This document shows, piece after piece, positions 20,209-29,217 of a DNA stretch of 64,000 nt. Under the pieces are notes generated by a model, which saw only the letters and a list, made by a program, of their open reading frames with translations, was not told where the DNA came from and did not search any database. Origin of the DNA: Thermoplasmatota archaeon (lineage in GTDB: Archaea > Thermoplasmatota > Thermoplasmata > Thermoplasmatales > GCA-001856825); assembly GCA_023381415.1 (NCBI GenBank), contig JAMCUN010000004.1, positions 1 to 64,000 on the forward strand. The letters run 5' to 3'. The number at the start of each line of letters is the position of its first letter. The first letter of the stretch is position 1. A program made the translations under genes and the position numbers.

Positions 20209-22251
20209 TCAAAGTCCAGTGGTGACTCCCCTTTCAACAAGCTTCTTCGCATTCTTGATTATGTTTTCAGAAATACGTTCGCCGAACCCCTGTATCTTCT
20301 CCAGCTCCTTCGGCGTGGACCTTGCAATGCGTTCGAGGTCGAATCCGTTGATCATCAGCCGCCTGGCCCTTACCCTTCCAACGTTTGGCAGGAACACCAG
20401 GGGTATCAGGTCCTGCTGTACACCATTCGACAACCTGTAATTGAGGACTCTGAGTTCTGTTCTTCCCATATTAAGTGCCCTTGATATCTCATAAAGGGAA
20501 TGGGAAAGCCAGTCAGCTACCTCCACTCTGTTCCTAAGATCAGCTGGCCAGATGTGGTATTTCTCAACGATCGTTTCCTCAGGTGTCTCTTCTATCCAGT
20601 CCCTGAGTACCATGGATACCTTCATCTGTTCTGGCTCCGGATGGAAGGGGAGACCGGATGTGGGGATGTATGGAAAATTCTCCTTATCGGAAACGTACAG
20701 CGAGGGCATATCAGGCGTCGAACTTATCCCAAGAAGTATATTGTCTATATCTTCCAGCGGAACAGTGTCCCTAAGTACGACACCTGTGACAGGGTCTATG
20801 TACAGTTCAGAAACCTTCCTGCCGAATGGGGTTGGCCTGTAGGAATCTTCACCCTTGATCATGTCGTTTTCCTGCAGGAATTCAATACTCTTCTTGATCC
20901 ATTCGTCCTGCAGTATGCCCTCGTGGAACGCCAGGGTGGTCGAAAAGAATCTGTTCAGAGACTGGAGATCTTTGCACATTCCTGATGAAATCAGTCCAAG
21001 GACGTGCATCCTGATTTTGCTCTCGTTTATTCTCGAAGTAATGCTCTCCAATTCACCGTTAATGTAGGTGGAATACGTCTCGCGGAGGCGGGTCTTGGAG
21101 GAATAAACGTATCCGTAACCTATCCTGTCATACTTAACTCTCCCGGCCCTTCCGAGCATCTGCTGCACTTCGAGATTGGGGATGAGGACTGATGAATAAC
21201 CGTCATATCTGTAGACGTCCTTTATTATCACCGACCTGGCTGGAAGATTGAGTCCTGCTGCAAGGGTCGTGGTAGCAACTATTACCTTGATCTTCCTTTC
21301 CTTGAATAATCTCTCCACCAGTTTCCTCTGCTCTGATAACATCCCAGCATGGTGATATCCAACTCCTTTCCTTAACATGGGCACCAGCTTTTCGTATCCA
21401 GGTGTTTCGTGGTCGTACGCAAGTTTAGAGAGAGCGTCCCCTTCATCCCTAGTCAGTACAGCTTCTACGTATCTTCCCATCTTATCTGCTGTGCTTTCGG
21501 CAGATTTCCTGGACCTGACGAAAACCAGCGTCTGTCCGGAGTCTTTCAAGGACTCGACAACGAAGTCCTCAAAAGAGTCGATATCAGAAACGAGAACACC
21601 GTCCTCATCTATAACTGAATCAGGAGTCAAGATGAACTTCCTTAGAGGTACGGGCCTAAAATCGCTTGTTACTTCAGCTGCCCTGAGCCAGGAAGCAAGG
21701 TCACCAACGTTATTTACTGTTGCGGACATTGCAATGAACTGGGCTCCCTCCATCAGATACCTAATCTTTGATATCACTATTTCAAGAGTACTTCCCCGAG
21801 AATCGTCCATTATGTTATGGATCTCATCAAACACCACGAATCCAAGATTATCGAAGACAGCGGGGTTGTTCCTAAGCAGGGAATCAACCTTCTCGGACGT
21901 TGAGATGATCACGTCATAGCTCTTGAGGTAATTTGAGGGACTGTCGTAATCTCCAGTGCTTATGCCTATTTTCATCCCGAATTTCTCAAAAAATTTCAGG
22001 TCCTCGTTTTTCTCCTCAGCAAGTGCTCTCAGGGGGACAACGTAAAGAGATCTGAGCCCCCTCTTCCAGGCTCTCAGAATACCGAAGTAGGCGACTAAGG
22101 ATTTGCCTGATGAAGTGGGAGTTGCAAGCACGAGGGACTCTCCCCGGGAGAGGACGTTTATCGCCTCTATCTGCAGTGGATACAGTTTCCTTATTCCCTC
22201 ATTCTCGAGATAGCTGGAAAACTCCTCTGGAGGCGGAAACCCAAGCTCCAA
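20209..22251 (-). CDS. hel308: ATP-dependent DNA helicase Hel308
   Basis: Superfamily 2 helicase acting on stalled forks and joint molecules, moving 3'-5'. Motifs in order: Q-motif LYPLQIEAI, Walker A ATPTSSGKS (43-51), DEIH box VVFDEIHNIMD, SAT (MSATVNN), motif IV-V (TTTLAAGLNLPA) and motif VI QMLGRAGR, then winged helix, ratchet domain, and a C-terminal helix-hairpin-helix (VGRVRARRLM). 680 aa is normal. Starts 3 nt after serS on the same strand, forming a serS-hel308 operon. Confidence 0.95.
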   Translation of the reverse strand: MELGFPPPEEFSSYLENEGIRKLYPLQIEAINVLSRGESLVLATPTSSGKSLVAYFGILRAWKRGLRSLYVVPLRALAEEKNEDLKFFEKFGMKIGISTGDYDSPSNYLKSYDVIISTSEKVDSLLRNNPAVFDNLGFVVFDEIHNIMDDSRGSTLEIVISKIRYLMEGAQFIAMSATVNNVGDLASWLRAAEVTSDFRPVPLRKFILTPDSVIDEDGVLVSDIDSFEDFVVESLKDSGQTLVFVRSRKSAESTADKMGRYVEAVLTRDEGDALSKLAYDHETPGYEKLVPMLRKGVGYHHAGMLSEQRKLVERLFKERKIKVIVATTTLAAGLNLPARSVIIKDVYRYDGYSSVLIPNLEVQQMLGRAGRVKYDRIGYGYVYSSKTRLRETYSTYINGELESITSRINESKIRMHVLGLISSGMCKDLQSLNRFFSTTLAFHEGILQDEWIKKSIEFLQENDMIKGEDSYRPTPFGRKVSELYIDPVTGVVLRDTVPLEDIDNILLGISSTPDMPSLYVSDKENFPYIPTSGLPFHPEPEQMKVSMVLRDWIEETPEETIVEKYHIWPADLRNRVEVADWLSHSLYEISRALNMGRTELRVLNYRLSNGVQQDLIPLVFLPNVGRVRARRLMINGFDLERIARSTPKELEKIQGFGERISENIIKNAKKLVERGVTTGL

Positions 22252-22254
22252 TTC

Positions 22255-23574
22255 TCAGATTACCTCTTTTCCCATAGCATCCCTAAGTACCTTGGGCACA
22301 ACTATCGAGCCGTCTTCCTGCTGGTTATTCTCAATTATCGCCACCAGTGTTCTGGTTGTTGCGATAAGTGTGGAGTTCAATGTATGAACGAACACATTGC
22401 CTTCCTTGCCCCTGTACCTCACCTTGAGCCTTCTGGCCTGATAATCTAGGACATTTGAAGCGCTCACAACCTCCCTGAACTGTCCCTGTGCCGGGTACCA
22501 AGCCTCTATGTCAAACTTTCTAGATGCAACATTCCCCAGGTCTCCAGTTGCAATATCCACGATCCTGAACGGAATCTCAAGTGCCCTGTAGAATTCCTTG
22601 GCATTTTCTAGTAATCTTTCGTGGTAGATCCTGGAGTCATCTGGCCTTACGAAAGCGAACTGCTCTATCTTGTTGAACTGGTGCACCCTGAAAATTCCTT
22701 TGGTGTCCTTACCATGGGCGCCTGCCTCTTTTCTGAAACATGGCGATATTCCTGCGAAAAGCAATGGTAGGCTTCCTTCCTCAAGGATCGTATTTGACAG
22801 GTAGGCGGCTATCGGGTGTTCTGATGTTGCAATTAGGTACAGATCTTCTCCCTCGATCTTGTACAGCGTATCCTCGAAGGCTGTGAAATCTGTGGCACCG
22901 TTAGTCGCCTCCCTGTTCATCATGAACGGGGGTTCCAGGAGCATGAACCCCTTCTTTTGGAGGAATTTGAGCGCATAGTTTTCAAGGGTTGATTCAAGTA
23001 GGACAAGGTCACCTAGGAGATAGTAGAATCTGGAGCCAGCGACAGCAGCAGCGCTTTCAAGATTCGCCAGACCTCTCTTCACAAGCAGGTCAACGTGACT
23101 CTTTGGCTTGAAATCTGATAACTCATACTTCATCCTCTGGTTTGACTGTTCTAAGAACGAATCCTTGTCATCCCTGAACACCCTCGCAGTTCCGTCAAAG
23201 AGGACGGCCACGTTTCCGGTTTCGTCTCTCGCCACAGGTGCGGAGCTGTCGACGATGTTAGGGATCTTCTTCAGCACTTCATCCCTTCTCGTCTCCGTAT
23301 CCTTCAGGCTGGTCTCCAGCCTCTCAATCTCCCTGTCTATTTCTGCAGCCTTTATCTTTATATCGTCCGCGCCCCTTCCGCTCCTTATCCTGTCTCCGAT
23401 CTCCCTTACAAGCTTGTTCTTATCTGACTTTAGACTGTTGCTCCTTCTCAGAAGTTCCCTCCACTCTGAATCCAGTCTTATGGCTTCCCTCACGATTCCA
23501 TCGTCCTGGAATCTCCTCTTCTGGCTTTCAAAGAGAATCTCAGGGTTCTTTCTGAGAACGTTTACGTCTATCAC
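22255..23574 (-). CDS. serS: Seryl-tRNA synthetase (standard type)
   Basis: Class II synthetase charging tRNA-Ser. The N-terminal coiled-coil arm (about 25-110, rich in Arg/Glu/Lys) binds the long variable arm; the catalytic core has motif 2 GISPCFRKEAGAHGKDTKG, the HQFNKIEQ strand, and motif 3 ending NSTLIATTRTLVAIIEN. 439 aa is typical of the common bacterial/archaeal form, not the rare methanogen type. Followed 3 nt later by hel308. Confidence 0.96.
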   Translation of the reverse strand: MIDVNVLRKNPEILFESQKRRFQDDGIVREAIRLDSEWRELLRRSNSLKSDKNKLVREIGDRIRSGRGADDIKIKAAEIDREIERLETSLKDTETRRDEVLKKIPNIVDSSAPVARDETGNVAVLFDGTARVFRDDKDSFLEQSNQRMKYELSDFKPKSHVDLLVKRGLANLESAAAVAGSRFYYLLGDLVLLESTLENYALKFLQKKGFMLLEPPFMMNREATNGATDFTAFEDTLYKIEGEDLYLIATSEHPIAAYLSNTILEEGSLPLLFAGISPCFRKEAGAHGKDTKGIFRVHQFNKIEQFAFVRPDDSRIYHERLLENAKEFYRALEIPFRIVDIATGDLGNVASRKFDIEAWYPAQGQFREVVSASNVLDYQARRLKVRYRGKEGNVFVHTLNSTLIATTRTLVAIIENNQQEDGSIVVPKVLRDAMGKEVI

Positions 23575-23637
23575 AGTTTGGCAACATATTCACTCTAATA
23601 TAATTTGTTTGCTTCCTCGCATTCGCTATGGAGATGG

Positions 23638-24126
23638 TCACTCTTTGGACTTGAATATGCTCCTGCTGTAGACCACTCGCGTGAGGAGCCTTAATCCTTC
23701 AAACTTATCTTTCGTGAATGCCATGGAAAATCTCTGGATTCTCCCCAGCCTTACGCCTTCTGCCATAAGTGATTCCAGCTCATTCCCAACCCTAATCAGG
23801 TAGCTTGCTGTGACCTGCTTTGCCCGAAGGATCACATCCTCCGTATCTGTGCTTTCTATCTCTTTTGAAACTAGGGGGTTAAGGAACCCCGAATCTGGAG
23901 CGTTCTTCTTCTGAATTATCGAGGAGCCCAGATCTGAGAGATAACGGATCAGAATGACGTAAGTTTCCTTCCATTCATTGTCCAAAATCATTAGCTGTCC
24001 CAGGTCGGCTAGGATCATCTCGAAGTGTCTGAAGAATTCCCAAACCCCTGAATCGTAGTCTTCCATAGAGTTGGTTATCATGCATTTGAACTTCTGAAAA
24101 TCTTGAAGATCATCCATTTTAATCAC
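23638..24126 (-). CDS. Hypothetical helical protein
   Basis: A 162-residue, predominantly helical soluble protein with no family I recognise. No cysteine cluster, nucleotide motif or membrane segment is visible; the centre alternates hydrophobic and charged residues (ILIRYLSDLGSSI, QVTASYLIRVGNELESL), suggesting a helical bundle. It lies alone on the minus strand between serS and gatE, with 63 and about 100 nt gaps. An ATGATTAAAATGG start (two possible ATGs) is preceded by AT-rich sequence. Coding is likely because the frame is open and codon use resembles its neighbours. Confidence 0.6.
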   Translation of the reverse strand: MIKMDDLQDFQKFKCMITNSMEDYDSGVWEFFRHFEMILADLGQLMILDNEWKETYVILIRYLSDLGSSIIQKKNAPDSGFLNPLVSKEIESTDTEDVILRAKQVTASYLIRVGNELESLMAEGVRLGRIQRFSMAFTKDKFEGLRLLTRVVYSRSIFKSKE

Positions 24127-24228
24127 GCTTAAATTGTGCAGATCATATATACTTATCGTACGTAATATTCATTATGCCAGATATGTTTGCAAAATGTTTT
24201 GAGATGGAATGGTAGTTCCATAAGAAGA

Positions 24229-26163
24229 TCAGCGTTTCTGGCCTGCTTGCTCCCCTTTGGTCACTCTCTCCCTTATCTTCTTAGAAAGAATCTCTGATAT
24301 TTCCCTGCCCTCATACTGCCCTCTTACCTGTTTCATGACCGATCCCATTAGGAGCTTGAACGAATCTTCACCCCTCTCCCTGATCAGTTCTTCATTGTCC
24401 TGTACGACTTTTTCCACGATGCCAACCAATTCCCCGCTGCTATCGCTCTTCATCCTGTAACTTGTCCCTATCTCTTCCTTCCCATTCTCGTCCTGAATCC
24501 ACAGGGAATATCCCCCGGGGGCATCATTGGAGAGTATGATCTTCTTTCCCTTTGGAAGCACAAACTCCCTTTCCCTGTATAGAGGTTCCAGAGATTCTAC
24601 CGGGATGTTCCCCTTTGAGAACCTTCCAGCGAGGAATCTGGCAGCATCTAGATCTGGAACCTCTGTGGAATAAACCACGGACAGGAATTTAGCACAAAGC
24701 TTCGGGTTTCCGTAATCTTTCACGAATGATTCTAGCACATCATCATATTCCTTCCAGAGGGAGTTGAACGCTTCCTGCCTCGGAATGCCGAGTGATTCGA
24801 GATATGCGACCCTCTGTTCTACCGTCGGAGGGACCAGATTCTCCACCTCCTTCAGGTATTTGGAGTCAAGAGGAATTAGCGGTATGTCTGTTTCAGGATA
24901 CATTCTTGAGCTACCGGGGAGTGGTCTCAGGAAACGTGTTCCATTATCTGTTGCACCTCTGGTCTCCGCAGGCACACCTTTCAAAGATTCCAGGACCCTC
25001 CCCTGAACGATCTCAATGCATTCCTCTATTCTTCCTGGTTCAAGGACAACCAACCCGAACGCATCATAATCCCCTCCCCCAAATTTTAGGGAAATCTCAG
25101 ATTTGGCAATTTCGTCTATTCCGTAGTTAGGCAGCTCGTCAGAATGCACAAATCCCCCAATTCCAACAGCCCTGAGCCTTTCTGCTATCTCCCTTCCAAG
25201 CCTGAACTTTCCCCTGTTCAGGACTCCCGATAATCCCGGCAGGCTGAATCCATATACCTTCTTTCCGCTCTTTATTCCGCTGGCAAATAGGTCAGAATTC
25301 TTGAAGTAGGTTGAAGATGTAAGGTCCTCCAGTCTCAGGTTTGCTGATACGGCCCTCTTCCTGAGAATATCTGCTATTTCTAGCAACGATTCCTGCCTCT
25401 CTATCTCCTTTGCAAGGACCTTCTCAATCTGAGACAGCGACTGAACTCCCTTTATTTCAACCCTGTTTCCTCCTCTTATTGAGATGTTGAGGTCTTGTCT
25501 TATACTGCTTGCTTCCCTCCTTATCATACCACTCTGTCTGACCGCAAGTCCTATGCTCTGCGCAATTTCCCTTGCCTCTTTCGGGGTGTGAATGTCGGGG
25601 TCAGTAGATATCTCTATCAGCGGTATGCCCAACCTGTCCAGTGAATACACAACCCTGTTTCCTTCATCTCTAATCTTCTTGCAGGCCTCCTCCTCAAGCG
25701 TTATTGACGCAATACCTACCTTCTTAGAATCTGTCTTGAATATTCCGTGCAACCCGACTATTCCCGTCCTCTGAAACCCTGATGTATTTGATCCATCTAT
25801 AACTATCTTCCTCATGAAATGAACGTTGTCCACGATCTTGCAGCCGAGTATCAGGGAAACGATGATTGCCGTTTCCAGTGTCTCCTTGCCAGGGGGATGC
25901 GGCGGCTCTTCATCCATCTCGACAAGGCAGGAATTCTCTGTCTTGACGTACTGGAATTCTTTCCCCTTCATGGATTCCTGTATAGCTGCGATGTCCTTTT
26001 CAGACTTTTCGCCGGAAACCACCGTTAGCCTCCTTGTGAAGGCTCCAAGTTCGCTTTTCCCCTCTTCCCCTTTGCATTCGCAAAACAGCTTCCTTCCGCT
26101 CACCTGGAAGTGGATTTCCAGTCCAATCTTCACATCATTCTGTTCTTCTATCAGAAATCTCAC
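24229..26163 (-). CDS. gatE: Glutamyl-tRNA(Gln) amidotransferase subunit E
   Basis: Archaeal transamidosome kinase/transferase subunit: phosphorylates the gamma-carboxylate of Glu-tRNA(Gln) and transfers ammonia delivered by GatD. The GatB-like catalytic cradle begins with VKIGLEIHFQVSGRKLFC and contains DGSNTSGFQRTGIV and SIRQDLNISIRGGNRVEIKG, followed by an AspRS-like insertion (about 290-410) and the C-terminal YqeY-like tail domain with MGSVMKQVRGQ. 644 aa is standard. The start lies inside the 3' end of gatD (29-nt overlap), giving a coupled gatD-gatE operon. Its presence implies that no glutaminyl-tRNA synthetase is used. Confidence 0.96.
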   Translation of the reverse strand: MRFLIEEQNDVKIGLEIHFQVSGRKLFCECKGEEGKSELGAFTRRLTVVSGEKSEKDIAAIQESMKGKEFQYVKTENSCLVEMDEEPPHPPGKETLETAIIVSLILGCKIVDNVHFMRKIVIDGSNTSGFQRTGIVGLHGIFKTDSKKVGIASITLEEEACKKIRDEGNRVVYSLDRLGIPLIEISTDPDIHTPKEAREIAQSIGLAVRQSGMIRREASSIRQDLNISIRGGNRVEIKGVQSLSQIEKVLAKEIERQESLLEIADILRKRAVSANLRLEDLTSSTYFKNSDLFASGIKSGKKVYGFSLPGLSGVLNRGKFRLGREIAERLRAVGIGGFVHSDELPNYGIDEIAKSEISLKFGGGDYDAFGLVVLEPGRIEECIEIVQGRVLESLKGVPAETRGATDNGTRFLRPLPGSSRMYPETDIPLIPLDSKYLKEVENLVPPTVEQRVAYLESLGIPRQEAFNSLWKEYDDVLESFVKDYGNPKLCAKFLSVVYSTEVPDLDAARFLAGRFSKGNIPVESLEPLYREREFVLPKGKKIILSNDAPGGYSLWIQDENGKEEIGTSYRMKSDSSGELVGIVEKVVQDNEELIRERGEDSFKLLMGSVMKQVRGQYEGREISEILSKKIRERVTKGEQAGQKR

Positions 26164-27364
26164 CCCTAATATTGGTGGTCATCAGCCTTTTTGTCTCGTC
26201 CAGGTCAAAATTGCCAAGCAGGAAAGATAGTTTGGTGTATGCAACTTCCGGTAGCATGTCATGCAATGGAATAACTCCGGCTTCCAGTAAGTTCCTACCC
26301 GTTGAATATACATCCAGGTTAACGCTTCCAAAGAGGCATTGCGTGGTGATGCCAATGATCTTGTCCTGGGAGACGTACTCCTTCACGAGAGGGACAAATC
26401 TGTTTGTCACGTGGCCCAGCCCAGTGCCAGCTATAATAAGGCCGTCGTTTGTGTCTGCAAATTTATGTAATAATTCCTCGTTCATTCCTGGATAGAAATA
26501 AACTAAGCCGACCCTTTCGCTAATATTCTCGTAGATTTTCATAGGCCTGCTGTTTATCCTTTCGTAGTTCCTCCAGTGTATCTCGAGATTCTTGTCAACA
26601 GTTCCAATGGGTTCAGAATTGATGCTCTTAAACGCATCCCTCCTGGAGGAATGCATCTTTCTCAACCTGACTCCAGAGTGTATAGATAGTTCGTCATCGC
26701 TTATTGACGAATGCATTACGACGCACACCTGCCCGACGTCAGACTGCGCTACCTTTACTGCCCCCTTCAGATTTAGGAAAGCATCGGAGGAGGGGCGATC
26801 AGGGGAGCGTTGGGAGGCGGTGAAGACCACGGGTGCCTTCGGATTCTCGATGAGGAAAGAAATTGCAGAAGAGGTGAATGAAAGAGTATCTGTGCCGTGG
26901 GTTATCGTAACCCCTTCGCCCTGGCTTATCTTATCGTAGATCTTCTTTGCTATCCTGAGCCAGTCCCCTTTCTGCATATCTTCAGATAGTATGTTCATTA
27001 CAATTTCAGCATCTATCGCAGCAATTTTCGCCAGGTCCGGCTGTGCATAGAGCATTTCCTGTGATGTTCTCGCAGGTTTCACAGCACCAGTTTCATAATC
27101 CACGTAACTGGCGATAGTCCCTCCAGTTCCCAGTATGAAAACAGGTTTTCCTTTGCCCGCCGGGCCCTCTTTCAGGGGTCCTTTGGGAACGTGTTTGGAC
27201 AGGAGCTGAATTGAAGAAATGCTGGAGTTATCGAGAGACAGGTTGTACCCGCTTTGGAGCTTGACAACAGTGATCCGGCTGTCCCTCGAGATGTACGTCC
27301 CTGAAAATGTTGATCCTTTCCATTTAATTTCGACCCTGTCCCCGGCTTCTAAGTCATCAGACAC
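26135..27364 (-). CDS. gatD: Glutamyl-tRNA(Gln) amidotransferase subunit D
   Basis: Asparaginase-like glutaminase supplying ammonia to GatE. An N-terminal beta-barrel (about 1-70) precedes the asparaginase core with the catalytic Thr motif TGGTIASYVD, the second catalytic block ITHGTDTLSFT, and FYPGMNEELLHKF. 409 aa is usual. On the minus strand an AT-rich element (TTTTTTTATGAATTAAA) lies 15-27 nt upstream of the ATG. First gene of gatDE; the complex is specific to archaea. Confidence 0.96.
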   Translation of the reverse strand: MSDDLEAGDRVEIKWKGSTFSGTYISRDSRITVVKLQSGYNLSLDNSSISSIQLLSKHVPKGPLKEGPAGKGKPVFILGTGGTIASYVDYETGAVKPARTSQEMLYAQPDLAKIAAIDAEIVMNILSEDMQKGDWLRIAKKIYDKISQGEGVTITHGTDTLSFTSSAISFLIENPKAPVVFTASQRSPDRPSSDAFLNLKGAVKVAQSDVGQVCVVMHSSISDDELSIHSGVRLRKMHSSRRDAFKSINSEPIGTVDKNLEIHWRNYERINSRPMKIYENISERVGLVYFYPGMNEELLHKFADTNDGLIIAGTGLGHVTNRFVPLVKEYVSQDKIIGITTQCLFGSVNLDVYSTGRNLLEAGVIPLHDMLPEVAYTKLSFLLGNFDLDETKRLMTTNIRGEISDRRTE

Positions 27365-27698
27365 ACTAAGGGATGTTTAATTCATAAAAAAACTTGCCGA
27401 GGTTTTAGGTGGAGGCAAAGGAAGGAAAACGCCAACGGATAAAGCGCAAAGATGCAGGATGATGCAGACGACAAGTGTTGATCTTGAAATGATTCAATGC
27501 GCTTTCGGAGATGAAGCACAGATAAGCAAATCTAAGAAGCACACGGCAGTTTCTTAAGGGGGGCCAAGAGCTGTTGGATGCAGGAGAAATATACAGCTGC
27601 ACGGGCTAAAGGTAAGAAGATATGGTGGAAGAATTGGATCGTAACAAACCGATTCATGATCTTCGGAAATGGTTTAATCATTGAGTTGATTCAGTTCT
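27365..27698. other. Intergenic region between gatD and nadM
   Basis: A 334-nt divergent spacer. It contains the gatD promoter at its left end and a TATA-like GGTTTAATCATT near 27669-27680, about 24 nt before nadM. A weak stem-loop AGCTGT/ACAGCT occupies 27569-27598 with an 18-nt loop. I see no tRNA, box C/D RNA or convincing ORF in either strand. Confidence 0.5.
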
Positions 27699-28217
27699 AT
27701 GCGTCCTTTGCTGATTGGACGATTCCAGCCTTTTCATAACGGCCACATGTGGCTTGCCAGAAAGATAATAAACGAGTACGGATCATTGATTATTGGTATA
27801 GGGAGTGCCCAGGAATCCCATACTCTTGCGAACCCGTTCACGGCAGGTGAGAGGCAGTACATGATACAGAGGGCAATGGAGTCAAACTCAATCCACGATT
27901 ATTACCTCGTCCCCATTGAAGACCTCTACAGGAACAGTCTTTGGGTAAGCCACATTCTCTCTTTAACACCTCCATTTGACATTGCAATATCGGGTAACCC
28001 TCTCGTCAAGAGGCTATTCCACGAAGCCGGCAAGAACGTGCTAGAACCGGAGATGAAATCCAGGGAATCGTATTCTGGAAGGGAGATAAGGAAGAAGATT
28101 ATAGCAGGAGAGAAGTGGGATGATCTCGTACCTGACGCTGTCTACAAAACAATCATCGAGATAGACGGTGTGAGAAGACTTCAGGACCTATCAAAGACCG
28201 ATGAGGTTAATAGGTGA
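27699..28217 (+). CDS. nadM: Nicotinamide-nucleotide adenylyltransferase
   Basis: Cytosolic enzyme making NAD+ from nicotinamide mononucleotide and ATP. The nucleotidyltransferase motif GRFQPFHNGH lies at residues 7-16; the KxRES-type loop and the SGREIRKKI motif (the archaeal equivalent of ISSTxxR) lie near residue 128. 172 aa fits the archaeal NadM. A TATA-like box about 24 nt upstream of the ATG and no Shine-Dalgarno sequence suggest a leaderless transcript. The rpoL gene follows 17 nt downstream and may be cotranscribed. Confidence 0.95.
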   Translation: MRPLLIGRFQPFHNGHMWLARKIINEYGSLIIGIGSAQESHTLANPFTAGERQYMIQRAMESNSIHDYYLVPIEDLYRNSLWVSHILSLTPPFDIAISGNPLVKRLFHEAGKNVLEPEMKSRESYSGREIRKKIIAGEKWDDLVPDAVYKTIIEIDGVRRLQDLSKTDEVNR

Positions 28218-28234
28218 ATGAAAATTAGGTCTGA

Positions 28235-28519
28235 ATGAAAGAGATGGAATTTGTGGTTGTAGACAAGGGAAAGGATTTCATAGTCTACGAGGTACTAAAC
28301 AACGACAACACAATCCTTCGGCCACTGATGGAAGAGATAGAAAACGACAGCATGGTTGAGAATGTGAGATACTACTTCGAGCATCCATATCTTTCCAATC
28401 CAAAGGTCCACATCAAGGTGAAACAGGGCAAGCCTCAGGCTGCTCTGAAGAGAAGCCTCAGAAGGATGGAAAAAATCTACGAGAACCTTTACGGGCAGTA
28501 CAAGAAGTTAGATTCGTAG
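28235..28519 (+). CDS. rpoL: DNA-directed RNA polymerase subunit L
   Basis: Archaeal Rpb11/AC19 homologue that pairs with subunit D in the assembly platform of RNA polymerase. The conserved dimerisation-domain pattern is seen as NDNTILRPLMEEI, then VRYYFEHPYLSNPKVHIKVK and a C-terminal helix ALKRSLRRMEKIY. 94 aa is typical. Either ATG at 28235 or 28244 could be used; AGGT at 28227-28230 sits close to the first. Separated from the main rpo operon, as usual. Confidence 0.92.
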   Translation: MKEMEFVVVDKGKDFIVYEVLNNDNTILRPLMEEIENDSMVENVRYYFEHPYLSNPKVHIKVKQGKPQAALKRSLRRMEKIYENLYGQYKKLDS

Positions 28520-28527
28520 GTCTTTTC

Positions 28528-28555
28528 GCCCATAGCATCGTGTGAACTTATGGGC
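28528..28555. other. Stem-loop after rpoL
   Basis: GCCCATA (28528-28534) and TATGGGC (28549-28555) form a perfect 7-bp stem with a 14-nt loop, starting 9 nt after the rpoL stop. No T-run follows, so it is not a classic terminator. It could be an mRNA 3'-end stabiliser or a processing site. Confidence 0.3.
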
Positions 28556-28661
28556 TGAGGATAGGGCACAGTTAGGGAACACATGATGAAGTATAAGGGA
28601 AACGACGAAAGACGTAATGTTCAATGCAGAACGTGTCAGAACAACGTGAGGTGTGACTGAT

Positions 28662-29075
28662 ATGGGCAGGGGTCCCTCAAGGTTGACAGTGAAGTACGGT
28701 TACAGGACTCTTGGTTTGCTCATATTCCTCCTGATTTTTTCGACATTCTTGCTCTACGAATATTTTGCTGGGAAGGAGAGAATGCCTCTGTTCCTGGCCC
28801 TGGCTGTAATATTCTACATTATAACTTTGGTGCTGTTCGTCGGCTTCAGCTACACAGTAGTCACACGGATAGAGAAGAAATACTACAGGGTAGATGACCT
28901 TGTAGGGCAGACAGGAAAGGTGTTCAAAGGTGTGAAGGCAGGAGAGCGGGGGACGGTGAATGTTCGCAACGAGGATTGGACCTTCGTATGCGATTCAGAC
29001 ACATCAGATGAACAGATAGTAACTGTCAAAAGGGTCATGGAGGACAGGGTGACCCTTGTGGTTGAGGCTCAATAG
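28662..29075 (+). CDS. NfeD-like membrane protein (two helices plus OB-type domain)
   Basis: From the ATG at 28662 the product has 137 residues. Two transmembrane helices (about 15-38 and 46-70) are followed by a C-terminal domain VGQTGKVFKGVKAGERGTV that matches the small beta-barrel of NfeD proteins, usually linked to stomatin-like membrane partners. No stomatin gene is adjacent. A GTG at 28653 is also in frame, but the GAGGTG at 28648-28653 acts as ribosome-binding site 8 nt before the ATG, which decides the start. Confidence 0.7.
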   Translation: MGRGPSRLTVKYGYRTLGLLIFLLIFSTFLLYEYFAGKERMPLFLALAVIFYIITLVLFVGFSYTVVTRIEKKYYRVDDLVGQTGKVFKGVKAGERGTVNVRNEDWTFVCDSDTSDEQIVTVKRVMEDRVTLVVEAQ

Positions 29076-29217
29076 ATAAATGATGTAATAGGTCTCCTCA
29101 CCGACAGATCCTGCTCCCTCTTGAACAGGTAAGCGGAGATAAAAGCTCAACGATGCTAATTGTCTTGAAGAAATGAGCTTACATGAAAGTTTTTATCTGC
29201 ATTACTGATAGGACTCC

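Noticed and set aside
27405-27602. 65-codon open frame on the minus strand between gatD and nadM
   Set aside because: Composition is odd (Cys, Ser, Leu and Arg mixed without a hydrophobic core), no ribosome-binding site or promoter, no recognisable family.
28583-28660. Possible box C/D RNA: ATGATGA at 28583-28589 and CTGA at 28657-28660
   Set aside because: The span of about 78 nt is long for an archaeal C/D RNA, no D'/C' pair is visible between them, and no terminal stem flanks the boxes.
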